DNA from: Tetracentron sinense
Lineage: Eukaryota; Streptophyta; Magnoliopsida; Trochodendrales; Trochodendraceae
Assembly: GCA_015143295.1 (NCBI GenBank)
Contig: CM026557.1
Span: 41,053,965-41,117,964 of the forward strand
Length of the DNA: 64,000 bases
Reading direction: 5' to 3'
Each line of letters starts with the position of its first letter. Position 1 is the first letter of the stretch. The position numbers and the translations under genes were made by a program. The notes beneath the pieces are model-generated. The model saw nothing but the letters and a program-made list of their open reading frames with translations, was not told the origin of the DNA and made no database searches. This document shows positions 23,389 through 34,344 of the stretch, piece after piece.

Positions 23389-23552
23389 CACTAGTAGAGA
23401 AGCCAATTCAAGTCTTGGATCGAAGAGATCAAGTGTTACGCAACAAAATGATTCAATTGATCCTCCTTCAATGGCAACATCATGCTAGAGAGGAGGCCAT
23501 ATGGGAGAGCGAGGCCGAAGTCAAAGAAAGATACTCGGAATTGTTTGCATAG
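23389..23552 (+). pseudogene. Ty3/gypsy integrase C-terminal end
   Basis: The plus-strand frame reads EKPIQVLDRRDQVLRNKMI, then WQHHAREEAIWESE and RYSELFA followed by a stop. This is the conserved tail of plant gypsy polyproteins (usually EKPxxILDRxxxxLRxKxI, then VxWxxHxxEEATWE). Only this tail survives. It is followed in the normal order by a polypurine tract and an LTR, so the upstream body was lost where the SIRE relic now lies. Confidence 0.85.
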
Positions 23553-23633
23553 GGTATTATGTATTGCCATGAAAATTTTTGTTGTTGTCTTGTACATGTA
23601 TGCATCATTCTAATTTCGATGATGAAATTTCTG

Positions 23634-23646
23634 TAAGGAGGGAGGA
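23634..23646 (+). other. Polypurine tract of gypsy element
   Basis: AAGGAGGGAGGA lies directly before the LTR start TGTAGA at 23647, the expected site of plus-strand priming in reverse transcription. Confidence 0.75.
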
Positions 23647-23930
23647 TGTAGAACCCTGGACCTAGATGAAATGTGATGGCATGTATTAAAGTCTTAAGAG
23701 TATTTTCTTAAGCTTATGGATGTTTGGAATGAGTTAAAAGTTGAATTTCCGAAGCCGGATCAATTGAAAATCTGGGCTGCTGAAACCCATTTCAAGATCA
23801 GTCGGCATTAGAACCCATTTAGGTAATTAAAGACTCAAAATTAGGAATTTTCTATTAGAAACAAAATTGTTCCTCTTTGAATGACGAGTCCAATGCCAAT
23901 CAAATCATCAAAATCTGACAAACGAGTCAA

Positions 23931-24055
23931 CGAACGATCGTAGAATCTCAAAAATGGGCAAACTCTCTGGACAACCTTCAATCGATCGTAGGAAACTTAC
24001 GAGCGATCGTAGAAGATCTATGAACGATCGTAGCCTTGCTACGAACGATTGTAAG
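23931..24055 (+). promoter_or_regulatory. Cluster of CGAACGATCGTAG motifs
   Basis: Five copies of (A)CGAACGATCGTAG or close variants at about 23931, 23981, 23999, 24021 and 24041, each built on the palindrome CGATCG. The cluster ends 54 bp upstream of the TATA box. Confidence 0.6.
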
Positions 24056-24108
24056 TCGCGATTCAGAATTCTTAAGTGCGTGATTTTTAGGGTTTTCACC
24101 CCTTTACC

Positions 24109-24116
24109 TATAAATA
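24109..24116 (+). promoter_or_regulatory. LTR TATA box
   Basis: TATAAATA within ACCTATAAATAGGAG of the gypsy 3' LTR. Transcription would be expected to start about 30 bp downstream. Confidence 0.65.
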
Positions 24117-25822
24117 GGAGATCATTAGGGGGTTTTGGTTTACCTTAAACCTAGAAAGAGATCTTGAGAGAGAAAGAGGGTTTCCGAGAGAGGGTTCTTT
24201 GGGTGACCAAGATCATTCCTAAATCCTTGGATTCTTCAAATCCAAGGCAAGGCACGCAAGGAACACCTCCTTCAAGCTCGGCAACGACTCCACTCACAAT
24301 TTTGAGGGTTTCCCCTCATCCATTTGAAGGTCGGTACCCTATTTCCCAGCTTGTCACATTTCTTCCCTTCATTGTTATGTCTTCTCCATTTCTTGTTTTC
24401 CCCTAAATTTTACATGCTATGAGATGAATTTTGTGAATGGATGGTTTGGGTTGGATGAGATAGATGTTGTGGTGTGATGAAAACAAATGGGAAGGGCATT
24501 GTATACATAATGAACATACTTGATATGTTTAATGAAATGATTGTTACTCATTTTTCTAGAAAGACATGATTGTAGATTTACTCGCTTTCTAGAAATGCTT
24601 GATTGTAGATTTACTTGTTTTAATATTAAATGCTTGCTTTGAATGATTATGAGCATGCCATGTTTATTAAAGTTTATGTGTTAATTGTACACGATCTCTC
24701 GAGCACGACATGCATGTAGGGTTAGGGTTTTCAAGTATGAACACCGAGTTTTGATTCAAGGAAACAAGAATAAAATGACTCGATTCACGAACACCACGAC
24801 AAGGCCAAACGTAAGGGTTTGTAAAAAGGTAGGGCATATCCTCGGATATGTCATACCTCGTTTTTCACAAGGGCAAGCACGATGTTTTAAGCATGCATGT
24901 TTCCATGAAGGGTGCTCGCACCTGACTTCAAGTTGCTTTTATTGCATTTTCGCTGAAGGGAGTTTATACTCCCGATTTCAAGTAGTTTGACATGATTCAC
25001 TGAAGAGAGTTTACACTCCTGACTTCAAGTTGTTCAAGGGCACTAACATCCCAAGCATGCACGACAAGCAAACACGTTTAATTTCAAGCAAGCATGTGCA
25101 TACTCATGTCATGACAAGCATACATGCATTTGCATCCGCATTCAAGTAAGTTTTCATAAAGTACAAGACATGACAAGACAAGTTTTCACAAGCACGAAAA
25201 CTAGTTTTAAAATTTAAGAAAACAAATCAAGACAAGAATAAGATGATTTACCGAGGTTTTACCGTTCAAGATCTAAGCATGCATGAATATCCACTGCGTA
25301 TTGTTTTATTATTGATACTTATTGTTATTGCCTTGCTTACTGTTATTATTATGCACTATTATCATAACTTGTTGGTTAGTAGTAGGTATCCGCTGAGTGT
25401 TTCAATACTCAGCCATACATTTGATGTCGGCAGGTATTAGTGGAACGACTGCTCCTTTTGATATATGTGCTCCTGGTCCATGGGAGGAAGAGGAGTACGT
25501 AGAGGGGGTTCCAGCTGGTGAGCCTCATGGTAAGGATGGAGAGAAATGGCCTTATCTAAATTATGTCTAGTGAACAGTAAGACTTGGCAAGTGAGAGATA
25601 CTTGTATATTTTGCGATGGATGTGTCTACCTGTATTCATGCATAACTTGGGATACTTGTTTATATATATATATATATCAGATAGATATTTTACTTCCGCT
25701 GTGTCACGTTTTGCTTCCACTAGTGCATGCTCTGACTCTATTTTGTAGGATGGTTTGCTAAGTCATGTCAAGTATCCTCCAAGATTCACTATAACTCTTA
25801 GGGTGGGTTTTGGGGCGCGACA

Positions 25823-26370
25823 AGAAGATGAGAGGATAATGGGTTTGAGAAACCCTAAATTCCTCTAAAAAGCTCTCTCTAAACTCTCAAAACTCTTTGA
25901 GTTCGAATGAGGATTAAACCCTCTTTATATAGGCTTTCTAATAATTAGAAACTAAGTAGAGACAAATTCACGAGGACCAATCGACCGGTATCAAGGCTCG
26001 GTTGACCGGTCAAAAGACCACTCTCTGAAAAATTTTGCCATACAAAATTCCTGCTTGGTCAGTCAACCGGAATCAAGATCAGTCAACCGATAGGCCATCG
26101 GTCGACCGATATTTAGGGTCGGTCGACCGGTCATGCCAGATTTGCTCAAAAACCTATTTTTGCAGGTTCTAAAGAATCTAGCTAGTCACCTAGGGTATTA
26201 ATAATGATTCTAAGTCAATTTTCACCTAGGTAACATGGTATTTAAGTCACTTACCATCGTATGAGTGAAACGAATGCGATGATTGGAATATCTTCAATTG
26301 AACAATTTGGTCTTCATCTTCACTCTCTTGGATGCTTATAGGCAAGGACTCAAGACACACTAGACTCACC
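25823..26370 (-). mobile_element. LTR fragment with GGTCGACCGGT cluster
   Basis: Minus-strand TATATAAA lies at 25924-25931. Upstream of it in that sense is a cluster of GGTCGACCGGT-type palindromes (25979-26133). The layout matches the U3 of the other LTRs here. The left border is the end of the gypsy LTR; the right border is unclear. It could belong to the SIRE-like element whose gag relic is nearby, but that link is not shown. Confidence 0.5.
25979..26133 (-). promoter_or_regulatory. Cluster of GGTCGACCGGT palindromes
   Basis: Six variants of GGTCGACCGGT (TCGACCGGT, GGTTGACCGGT, GTCAACCGG, GTCAACCGA, GGTCGACCGA, GGTCGACCGGT) within 155 bp, starting 48 bp upstream of the minus-strand TATA box. 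Confidence 0.6.
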
Positions 26371-27540
26371 TATATTTTGACACCGGAATAAGTAAACATA
26401 AAATATGGACTTACATAATTTATGATAAAGGACACACTAAAAGTATTTACTTGATTAGCTACCTTTTCAAATTGAGTTTGATAGTAACATGTCAATGTAA
26501 TTTGTCTCGATCTAGTGAATCCTTCCATTAAAACCCTTAAATTATTTAGGCCCAAAATGGATGCATTGTTGTTGGGTACATTCTTTCCACGCCATCTCTT
26601 TTTTAAGTTTACAATAGGGCCGCACATGCGATGCACGTGAGAGAGGGGAGGGGGAGAGAAATTGTGAAGAGGGACCTAGTTAGGGGCATTTTGGATAAAA
26701 TTAAAAAATATTTCGAGTATAAAAACTTAAAATACATTTTCGGTAAACATAATTGTGACGGACGTGTTGGGTATAAAAACATGACGTAGTGACATTTCGA
26801 GAACCAAAAAGTTTTAGGAGCATTTTGGGTATATAAAATTGTGGGCATTTGGGTATATAAACTTGAGAGACATTTTAGAAATAAAGAAAACAAGATATAA
26901 GCAAACTTGAGGAGCATTTTGGGTTTAAAAAACTATGAGGGGCATTTTGGGTCCAAAAATTTGACTTAGGGCATTTTGGAACTAAAATTATTCAGGACAT
27001 TCTGACTTTAATAAAAAATTGAGGGTATTTTGGGTATAGAAACGAACTTAAGGGCATTTTGGGTATAGAAACTGACTTAAGGGCATTTTGGGTATACAAA
27101 TCTGATTGAAGGGCATTTTGAGAATAAATTTTTTTTGAGACATTTTGGACAGTAAAAAAAATTAATAGTAAAAGCACTTGATCTAATCAGATTGGTCGAA
27201 CCGGGAATCAGTCACCCAATCGGTTCAACGGTCGATCTGGTTACAAAAACATTGTTTTATATATTAATAAAGAGCAGTTTTAGAATTAAATTGAATTTTA
27301 ATAAACTTTTTAAGTCCCCTAATTTTTTGGTGAAAAGTCCTCTGTAGTAATAAGTTAAAATCAATAAAGGGCAATTTTAGAAGAGAGCAAGCGCATCTAA
27401 TAACATTAGAATAAAGCTTCTGGACCGCGCTCATGATCTTACGGTTGAGACATCACCTTAATCTAATATAACTTTGAGAAGAATACAATCTATAGTTGTG
27501 AATTTAAGGGTGGTTCAATTTTATATGGTACTACAACCCC
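26371..27540. repeat. Dispersed repeat, copy 1, with GGGCATTTTGGG array
   Basis: Matches 27880-28760 by eye over most of its length, sharing AAGTATTTAC, TTTTCAAATTGAGT, CAAAATGGATGCAT and GATGCACGTGAG. It contains a degenerate tandem array at 26676-27165. The open frames here (such as 26609-26917 minus) are translations of the array and not genes. The part near 27.41-27.47 kb recurs near 44.07-44.16 kb. Confidence 0.8.
26676..27165. repeat. Degenerate ~27-bp tandem array, GGGCATTTTGGGTATA type
   Basis: About 16-18 diverged units of roughly 25-32 bp with the core GGGCATTTTGGGTATA. The last three (27.04-27.12 kb) are the most alike. No reading frame is preserved. Confidence 0.85.
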
Positions 27541-27879
27541 AAAACTCTAATTTTCTGATATCACACCGATAAACCCTAAAAAGAAGATTGGATTGCAACA
27601 AAAGATATGATTTTGAAACTTCCAAGTTCCGATAGAGGTCAAAACGAACAGAATAGTAATGCTTAAAAAACGAAAGCAAAACAGATTACCATGAAATACG
27701 AAGTTCGAATTTCCCTCAAATATGATCCAGTCCAACCATAAGAAGAAGAAAGAAGCATATGAAGAAAAGTAAAATATCTTTCTCTCCGAAAAAATAGCAG
27801 AAACCAAACATGAAGATTCGTTCACAAAATAATAATCATTTAATAAAAATAACTAAATAAACATGAACAATAAATTGAT

Positions 27880-28760
27880 GAATAAAGACCCGTTAGAAGT
27901 ATTTACATGAGTAGCCAACTTTTCAAATTGAGTCTGATAGTCATATGTCAATATAAGTTGTCATAATCTAATGAGGCCTTTTATGGAATCTTCAAATTAG
28001 TTGTACCCAAAATGGATGCATCGTTATTGGGGACATTCTTTCCGATTCATCTCTTTGTTAAGTTTACAAGTGGACTGCATGTACGATGCACGTGAGGGAG
28101 ATGGGAGGGGAAGAGAAATTGGGAAGAGGAACCTAGTAGGCGGCATTTTGGGGAAAAAATTAAAGAAAATTTTGGGTATAAAAACTTAAGTGACATTTTA
28201 GGTTTAAAAAAATTGTGATGGACATTTTAGGTATATAAATTGAGGACGTTTTAGAAATAAATAAAATGAAATATGGGCAAATTTGATGAGCATTTTGGGT
28301 TAAAAACTATGAGAGGCAGTTTGGGCATAGAAGTTTGAGTTAGGGGGATTTTGGAAACTAAAAATATTCGGGACATTCTGACTATAGGGAAAAGATTTGC
28401 GGGCATTTTGGGTATAGAAACTTGACTTAATGGTATTTTGAGAATAAAAAACTTTAGAGACATTTTGGCGAAGAAACAAAAAAATGTAGTAATAAAGAAA
28501 CATGATTTAATCGGATCGATCGAACCAGGAGGTCACCCAATCAATTTAACAGTCGGTATGGGTATGAAAACATTGCATCATATATTAATAAAGGGCAATT
28601 TTGAAATCAAGCTAAAATTCAGTTAACTTTCTTAAGTATCATTCTCTTTATATATTAGCAAATGGTAGTTTTGGAATTAAACTAAAACTCAATGAACCTT
28701 TTTCAAAGCATCATTGTTTTTATATACGAGGACAATTTTTGAATTAAGTAATATTCAATC
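27880..28760. repeat. Dispersed repeat, copy 2, with GGGCATTTTGGG array
   Basis: Second copy of the repeat at 26371-27540, including its own shorter array at 28139-28470 (about 11 units). The two copies are in direct orientation about 1.5 kb apart. 27541-27879 between them shows no recognisable feature. Confidence 0.8.
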
Positions 28761-28881
28761 TATTTTCAAATCCATATGTGTAGGTGAGAGTTTTGGAAAT
28801 AGTTAAAATTTAATTAACCTTCGAAACTATAGGAGTAAAGAGAAAAATTAGAATTAGCCAAAAATCTATTCAACATTTTTA

Positions 28882-29304
28882 GTGGGCGTTTGGATTGGAT
28901 TTTTTCCTGATTTAATCACTTAAAATCGATTTTAAGTGATTTTAAACTTAAGAATCCAGTTTGGTTCACTCAAAAACAATCAATTTTATTATAATTGATT
29001 TTTCAAAAAATCAATGTATTTCAAATCGGGATGGAGGGTGATTTTGAAAGAGGAAAATCGTTTTTTATTTTTTATAACTATCTACGAAACAATTCTCAAA
29101 CTTTTTCAATTTTGAAAAAAAACCATATTTTTAAATATATGTAAACCAAACAGGATTATTTGCATAGAATCACTTTTTTGACAAAAATCAATTATGTTCA
29201 AAGTGTAAACTAAACAATATTGTGATTCTATGACAATTGAGTTCTACACAATCAATTCTTATCACAATTAATTAGGGACAATAAAATCCAATTCAAACGG
29301 GCTC
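28882..29304. mobile_element. Tourist-like (PIF/Harbinger) MITE, 423 bp
   Basis: Terminal inverted repeats are GTGGGCGTTTGGATTGGATT at the left and, inverted, GAGCCCGTTTGAATTGGATT at the right. The element is flanked by TTA on both sides (28879-28881 and 29305-29307), the 3-bp TWA duplication typical of PIF/Harbinger. It has AT-rich, partly self-complementary contents and no coding capacity. Confidence 0.75.
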
Positions 29305-29384
29305 TTAATTTATACCAGCAAATGGTAGTTTGGAATTAAATAAAACATTATTCAACGTTTTGAACATGTCATCCTCTTTATATT

Positions 29385-29406
29385 AGTATATATATATATA
29401 TATAAA
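29385..29406. repeat. (TA)n microsatellite
   Basis: About ten TA units. The following 60-100 bp recur near 44.18-44.30 kb (shared AAAATTTTATAAGTACC). Confidence 0.85.
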
Positions 29407-29511
29407 TTGTCACTAAAAAATGGTAAGTATAAAAATGTCAGGGTTTTAACATTTTATAAGTACCTTAAAAACATAAATTGATCTAAGGTAGAGTATGGGT
29501 TGCTAGCAAAA

Positions 29512-31255
29512 CGAAGTTGGCTTAAGGGAATTGAACCTACACAAAAGCAGCGTTGTTGCTAATCCTTGTCTCAAAATATTTAACCATGGTGTTTTACCTC
29601 TTCAATGACAATTCATGAAAGCATAATTATCATTAAATTTTATTAAATTATAATATTTATCATATTCATTATTTATAACATTTTTCCTATATACTAGTTG
29701 AACAATTTTATTTTATTTTATCAAAGTTGGTCCAAATGCATGATTTTACATGTTTTGTCCGACTTTCATTTCGTTTGTTTTTATATGTTGTAATTGTTTT
29801 CTAGCACTATCATGCTATTACGAAAACAAAAAAATAAAATAATACACACGCACGCATATATTAATATTTATTCATGGAATGTCTCTAATGTCTACATTCC
29901 AATTAATCATATACCGATTCTTTGATTGTTATGAAAAAGAAAGATAGACGAGCTTTGTTCTCCATTGTAGGAGCGTTAAATTAGATTATATTGGAATTGC
30001 GTCCCAACTTTGAAAAAGCAGGAACTATATAATAATCTATCTTTTAAAATATCAATCCAAGGTTTGGAGAGAAAACCTGGGTTCTTAGCAATGCATGTAT
30101 ATGCGAGGGACTACCCCTTCCATTTATCAAACCTCAGAAATAATCATCTCATCATTCACTCTATCTCTCTATCTTTCTCTCATATCCTCTCCCATCCAAT
30201 TTGATAGTATTTTTTTGCATAAGAGATCTCTTATACATAGCCTTTTCAGATGGTGAGTCCCACCATGTTGCTTATGTATGTATGAAAAATGTATACCCTT
30301 CACTGATCATGATAAATACATTAACTTTTTTATTTGTCTGCAATACCATGAAAAAATTTGAATTGAGGTAAATTGTTCCATGATATGATGATTATTAATA
30401 TTTAACAATGCATCATATTCAAAGATTACAATAAAGTAGAATTTGAAAAAAGCAAAAACACATTGCTTAGGGCATAACATGAGACATCTGTCACTCTAGC
30501 CCAGATAGCAAGGTGTGCTTCTCTCGCGAGGGTGGTAAGATCTCCCTTGGTGGTATGGCAATGAGAGGTCCACTTATCATATATTAACCCATTAACCCTA
30601 ACTATTAATAGTAGATAAATGATACCTTAGTTCTTAGGAAAAGAAAACAGAATCGGGAAGAGAGCACAAGATGGGACATTCATATTTTTGTTTTGTTATA
30701 TCTTTTTATGGCAGCATATTAGCATTTTTGTTTTGTTAGATCTTTTATGGCGGCATATTAGACGTATAATTTTAATCGGTAGATAAATTTAGTTTTAGGT
30801 TATTTATCCTATAATTAGTTTTCAATTGTAAAAATTTTGAAGTTATAAACACTATTGGCATTTTTTTTGTTAGTTCTCATGCATTAATTATGTGATTATC
30901 TACATATATTGCACTCGCTTTGGAATTTTAGAACATCAATGCATCGAAGACTAAGACAATAGCGCAATTGGGAGAAAACAATGACAAATAAGTAAAACAC
31001 GTTATTTAAGCGTTTTTCCCCGGATTTGAAGAAATTGTGTACTAAAATGTATTTTCTCGACTGAAAATTTTGATTTAATTATTGAAAACTAATTAATGTC
31101 ACTAACTATGCAAAACCAAATGAATAAAATATTAAGGCCTCATTTGGTTTGAATTATTGTAGACACAATTGGTTACACAATAAACATTGTGTTGAATATT
31201 CCTGGTTGGTTAGCATAATACCGATAAGCGGATATATGGTCATTTAAAAGAAGAT
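29512..31255. repeat. Dispersed AT-rich repeat, copy B (empty-site copy)
   Basis: Continuous counterpart of copy A (18363-21961). It reads straight through CTAAAATGTATTTTCTC, where copy A holds the 1.94-kb solo LTR. It ends near TGGTCATTT, after which a plus-strand L1 begins. The terminal segment (AAGGCCTCATTTGG onward) may be a separate MITE-like end shared by both copies. Confidence 0.8.
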
Positions 31256-31347
31256 AGTGATATTGGGAGAACATTTCTCTCAAGTGAACCTTCGGCAACT
31301 TGACATAGTGTATCCAAATCCTAAAACATAAGATAGAGGCAAACAAC

Positions 31348-32907
31348 TTGCATGATCACTCGGTTAAAGGAACGAGCATCAGTCAAGCATTAACCTGGGA
31401 ACTCGATGAAGTCAACAATCAGCAAGATATTTTTTGGCGGCAAAAATCAATAATAGAGTGGCTCAAACTTGGAGATAAAAATTCAAAGTTCTTCCACACC
31501 TATGCAATCCAAAGACGCCAACACAACATAATTCTAGCCTTAAAAAATGATTCTGATGAATGGATTTCAACAGAGAGGGAGTTAGATCAGCACATTTTGG
31601 CCCATTTTACACAGTTCTATACCACCCAACATCCCAATCGTCTGGAAGAAGTTACTTCCATTATCCAGCAGTTAGTCACCGTGAAGATGAATGTTGAGCT
31701 TTGTAGAGCAGTGACGGTGGAAGAGATTAAAAGAGTTACCTTTGAGATAGGCTCGCTCAAAGCTCTTGGACAGGATGGGATGCCAGGACTCTTTTATCAA
31801 AAGCATTGGGAGACTGTTGGACCTAATCTCTGTTTACCAGTTCAGAATTTTTTTGAAACGGGCTAGATGCTATCTCAATTCAATTTCACTCATATTGTCC
31901 TCATTCCGAAAGTTCGTCTCCCAGAGACTATTCATCACTATCGTCCAATTAGTTTGTGCAACACCACATACAAGATCATAGCCAAGATTATGGCTGCTAG
32001 ACTTTGGGTTTGTCGGGATACTATCATCAATCCTGCCCAATCAGCCTTCATTCAAGGTCGACAAATTTCCGACAACATTTTGGTAGCACGTGAAATCAAT
32101 CCATTCTTTAAACAAAAGAAGCGTGGGGACAAGAGGAAAATGGCCATCAAACTTGATATGAATAGAGCTTACGATAGGATTGAATGAGAGTTTTTATATG
32201 CTATGATAGACCGTATGGGATTCAGCAATTGATGGATTCAGCTAGTGTCTCAATGCCTATCCACGGTCACATACTCGATAATCATCAACGGAGAGCCAAA
32301 AGGATCAAGTAATCCGAGTAGGGGTCTCAGGCAAGGAGACCCCCTATCCCCCTATATGTACCTAATTTGCTCAGAGACCCTCTCTTAATTGATTCATCGT
32401 GTTATATCACTATCACTTTTGAGTGGAATTTGTTTGAATAGGCAAGCGCCAAACATTTCGCATCTCCTCCTTGCCGATGATTGTGTAGTGTTCACTCAGG
32501 CAAACACGGAAGAACCAACCCAACTCATGAACATTCTTGCTCTCTATGAACGGACATCTGGTGAAAAGGTAAACCTAAACAAGTCAAGTATATCATTCTG
32601 TGTCAATACCCCTCGCCATTTCCACCGAATTATTGCTCAAATTCTTCACATCAAGCAGTTGGTCCATCCAAGCAAATATATATTTGGATTTACCTTCCCA
32701 ATTTGGTTATGTCAAGGCACATCTTTTTGAGACCCTCAAAGCTCGGATCCTAAACAAAATGATGGGATGGAAAGAGAAGCTCCTTTCCCAAGCTAGGAGG
32801 GGAATATTGATCCAATCCATAGTTCGAGCGATCCCAGTATACGCTACGAGCTATTTGAAGTTGCCAAAACGTTGGCTTGATGAGGTTAACTCGGCCACCG
32901 CTAGATT
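31348..32907 (+). pseudogene. L1 ORF2, RT domain part
   Basis: Open pieces 31348-31866, 31867-32187 and 32389-32730, then a shifted frame to 32907. RT motifs visible: HYRPISLCNTTYKIIAK, SAFIQGRQISDNILVA, KLDMNRAYDR (catalytic Asp present), GLRQGDPLSP and LLADDCVVF (the ADD catalytic pair). The upstream endonuclease domain is absent because of 5' truncation. Several in-frame stops separate the pieces. Confidence 0.9.
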
Positions 32908-33377
32908 CTAGTTGTAAGCACCCAATTTTTACACCTTGCCGAACTAGGGTTAGTTTACACTAACCATCCCCCGAAACCCTAAAACCCTAGGACCTAAACC
33001 TTAGAACCCTAAAAACCTAGGTAAACCCTTATGGGCTCAAGGCCCATTAGCTTTGCAAAACCCGAAACCAAACACAAAGCCTTAGGATAACCCTAGACCT
33101 AGCCTTAGACCTAGCCCTAGGCCAAACCCTAGCACAACCCTAGCCTAAGACCTAGGACAACCCCATGGGCTCAAGGCCCATTCAAAACCCAGGAAACCAC
33201 AAAAAAACCAAAGCCCATAGCCTTTAGGGCCCACACTTGGGCCCACCTCAACCCATGAGGGGCACATGGGTGGGACCCACAAACCCTAAATCCAAAATGG
33301 GCGGGAATTGCCCTAAATGGCTGCCCACAACCCTTTTGACCCAAGTGGATTTGGGTTTGGCCCGAAATAGCATGAAA

Positions 33378-33465
33378 TCGGTAATGTCGCTAATCGAATT
33401 ACCGACATTCAGTTTTTGGCCTATTTTTTTAATGTCGCTAATTCAATTACCGACATTACCGTGTT
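33378..33465 (+). promoter_or_regulatory. Palindromic GTCGCTAATTNAATTACCGAC pair in LTR U3
   Basis: AATGTCGCTAAT-NNN-ATTACCGACATT occurs twice (about 33382-33407 and 33430-33455), 125-205 bp upstream of the TATA box at 33583. Looser ACCGACAT/GTCGGCA relatives recur at 34.06-34.42 kb. Confidence 0.6.
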
Positions 33466-33582
33466 TCCAGGTTTAGCGTGTGCAGGCTCCACTGCAGCAC
33501 CACCAGAGGCTTGGGACCTCCCCCATTGGTCCGTGGACCTTCCCTAAATACCCTAAATGCCCTTGGACGTCCTCCTTCCTCC

Positions 33583-33590
33583 CCTATAAA
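33583..33590 (+). promoter_or_regulatory. LTR TATA box
   Basis: CCCCTATAAATCCC in the solo LTR, downstream of the palindrome pair. Confidence 0.6.
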
Positions 33591-34344
33591 TCCCAAGCCA
33601 TCCTCATGCATTCTTCACTCCCATTCTTCATAGTGAAACCCTGTCAAAACCGAGACCATCACCTCTACCTTCATCCTAACACCCCACCAGGCCTCCACGA
33701 CCTCCCAGGCGCCGCCACCGGACGTCCAGCTCCGTCCACAGCCTCCGTAGCAATTTATCCAAGGGTAGGGATCATCCCTCACCCCTTTTTGTTGCTCTAA
33801 CTGTAAGGGACCCCTGGTCCTGATCCAGGGGTCCTCTTTTGCTTTCCTTTCATTTGTATAGCTGCCACAGCCAAGGATAGGGGTCCCCCACCTTCACCAT
33901 AGGTGTGGGGAACTCCCTAGAGGCTAGGCTCGAGTGCAACACCCCACCCAACGTGCATGGATACACCCCATAGGGTCTGGGGGTCCCTCAGGCAATGAGG
34001 GAACCCTTAGACCCCTGTTGGTTCAAGACCAATGAGGAAAAATCGGTTTTTGAAAAAATCTGCTAGTGGTCGGCAGAATAATTGCCGACCACACAAAATT
34101 AGGCTAAAAGCTTAATGTCTTCACTTCTATTACCGACATGCCCAAAATAGCCTAAAAACTCTTTGTCCCCAAATGGCCTAAAAACTCTTTGTCCCCATTT
34201 GGTTTACCGACATAATGAGCTTATTTTGGTACCGACTTCGGGCGCCTGTGGGGCCCACATGCCAAGTCCTCTGGGGTCCACCCCAGGCTTGTTAGAAAGC
34301 TCTTGACCTCCCCTAGCTCCCTGTAAAATTTCAGGTTCAGGGGC

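Larger units (their letters stand above)
23647..25822 (+). mobile_element. 3' LTR of gypsy element, 2176 bp
   Basis: Begins TGTAGAACCCTGG after a polypurine tract and ends GGGGCGCGACA. It has a TATA box at 24109 and, upstream, a cluster of CGATCG motifs. A GTTTA(T/C)ACTCC(C/T)GA-type unit repeats about three times between 24.91 and 25.04 kb. The small open frames inside are incidental. No 5' LTR of this element was identified in the window. Confidence 0.85.

Noticed and set aside
25823-26133. GGTCGACCGGT cluster as a CRISPR-like repeat
   Set aside because: Units are short palindromes with irregular spacing and orientation next to a TATA box, which fits an LTR regulatory region.
26609-28503. 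Several minus-strand frames with repeated 'YTQNA' or 'IPKMPL' units, looking like a repeat protein
   Set aside because: They are translations of the degenerate GGGCATTTTGGG array; stops and frame changes occur every few units.
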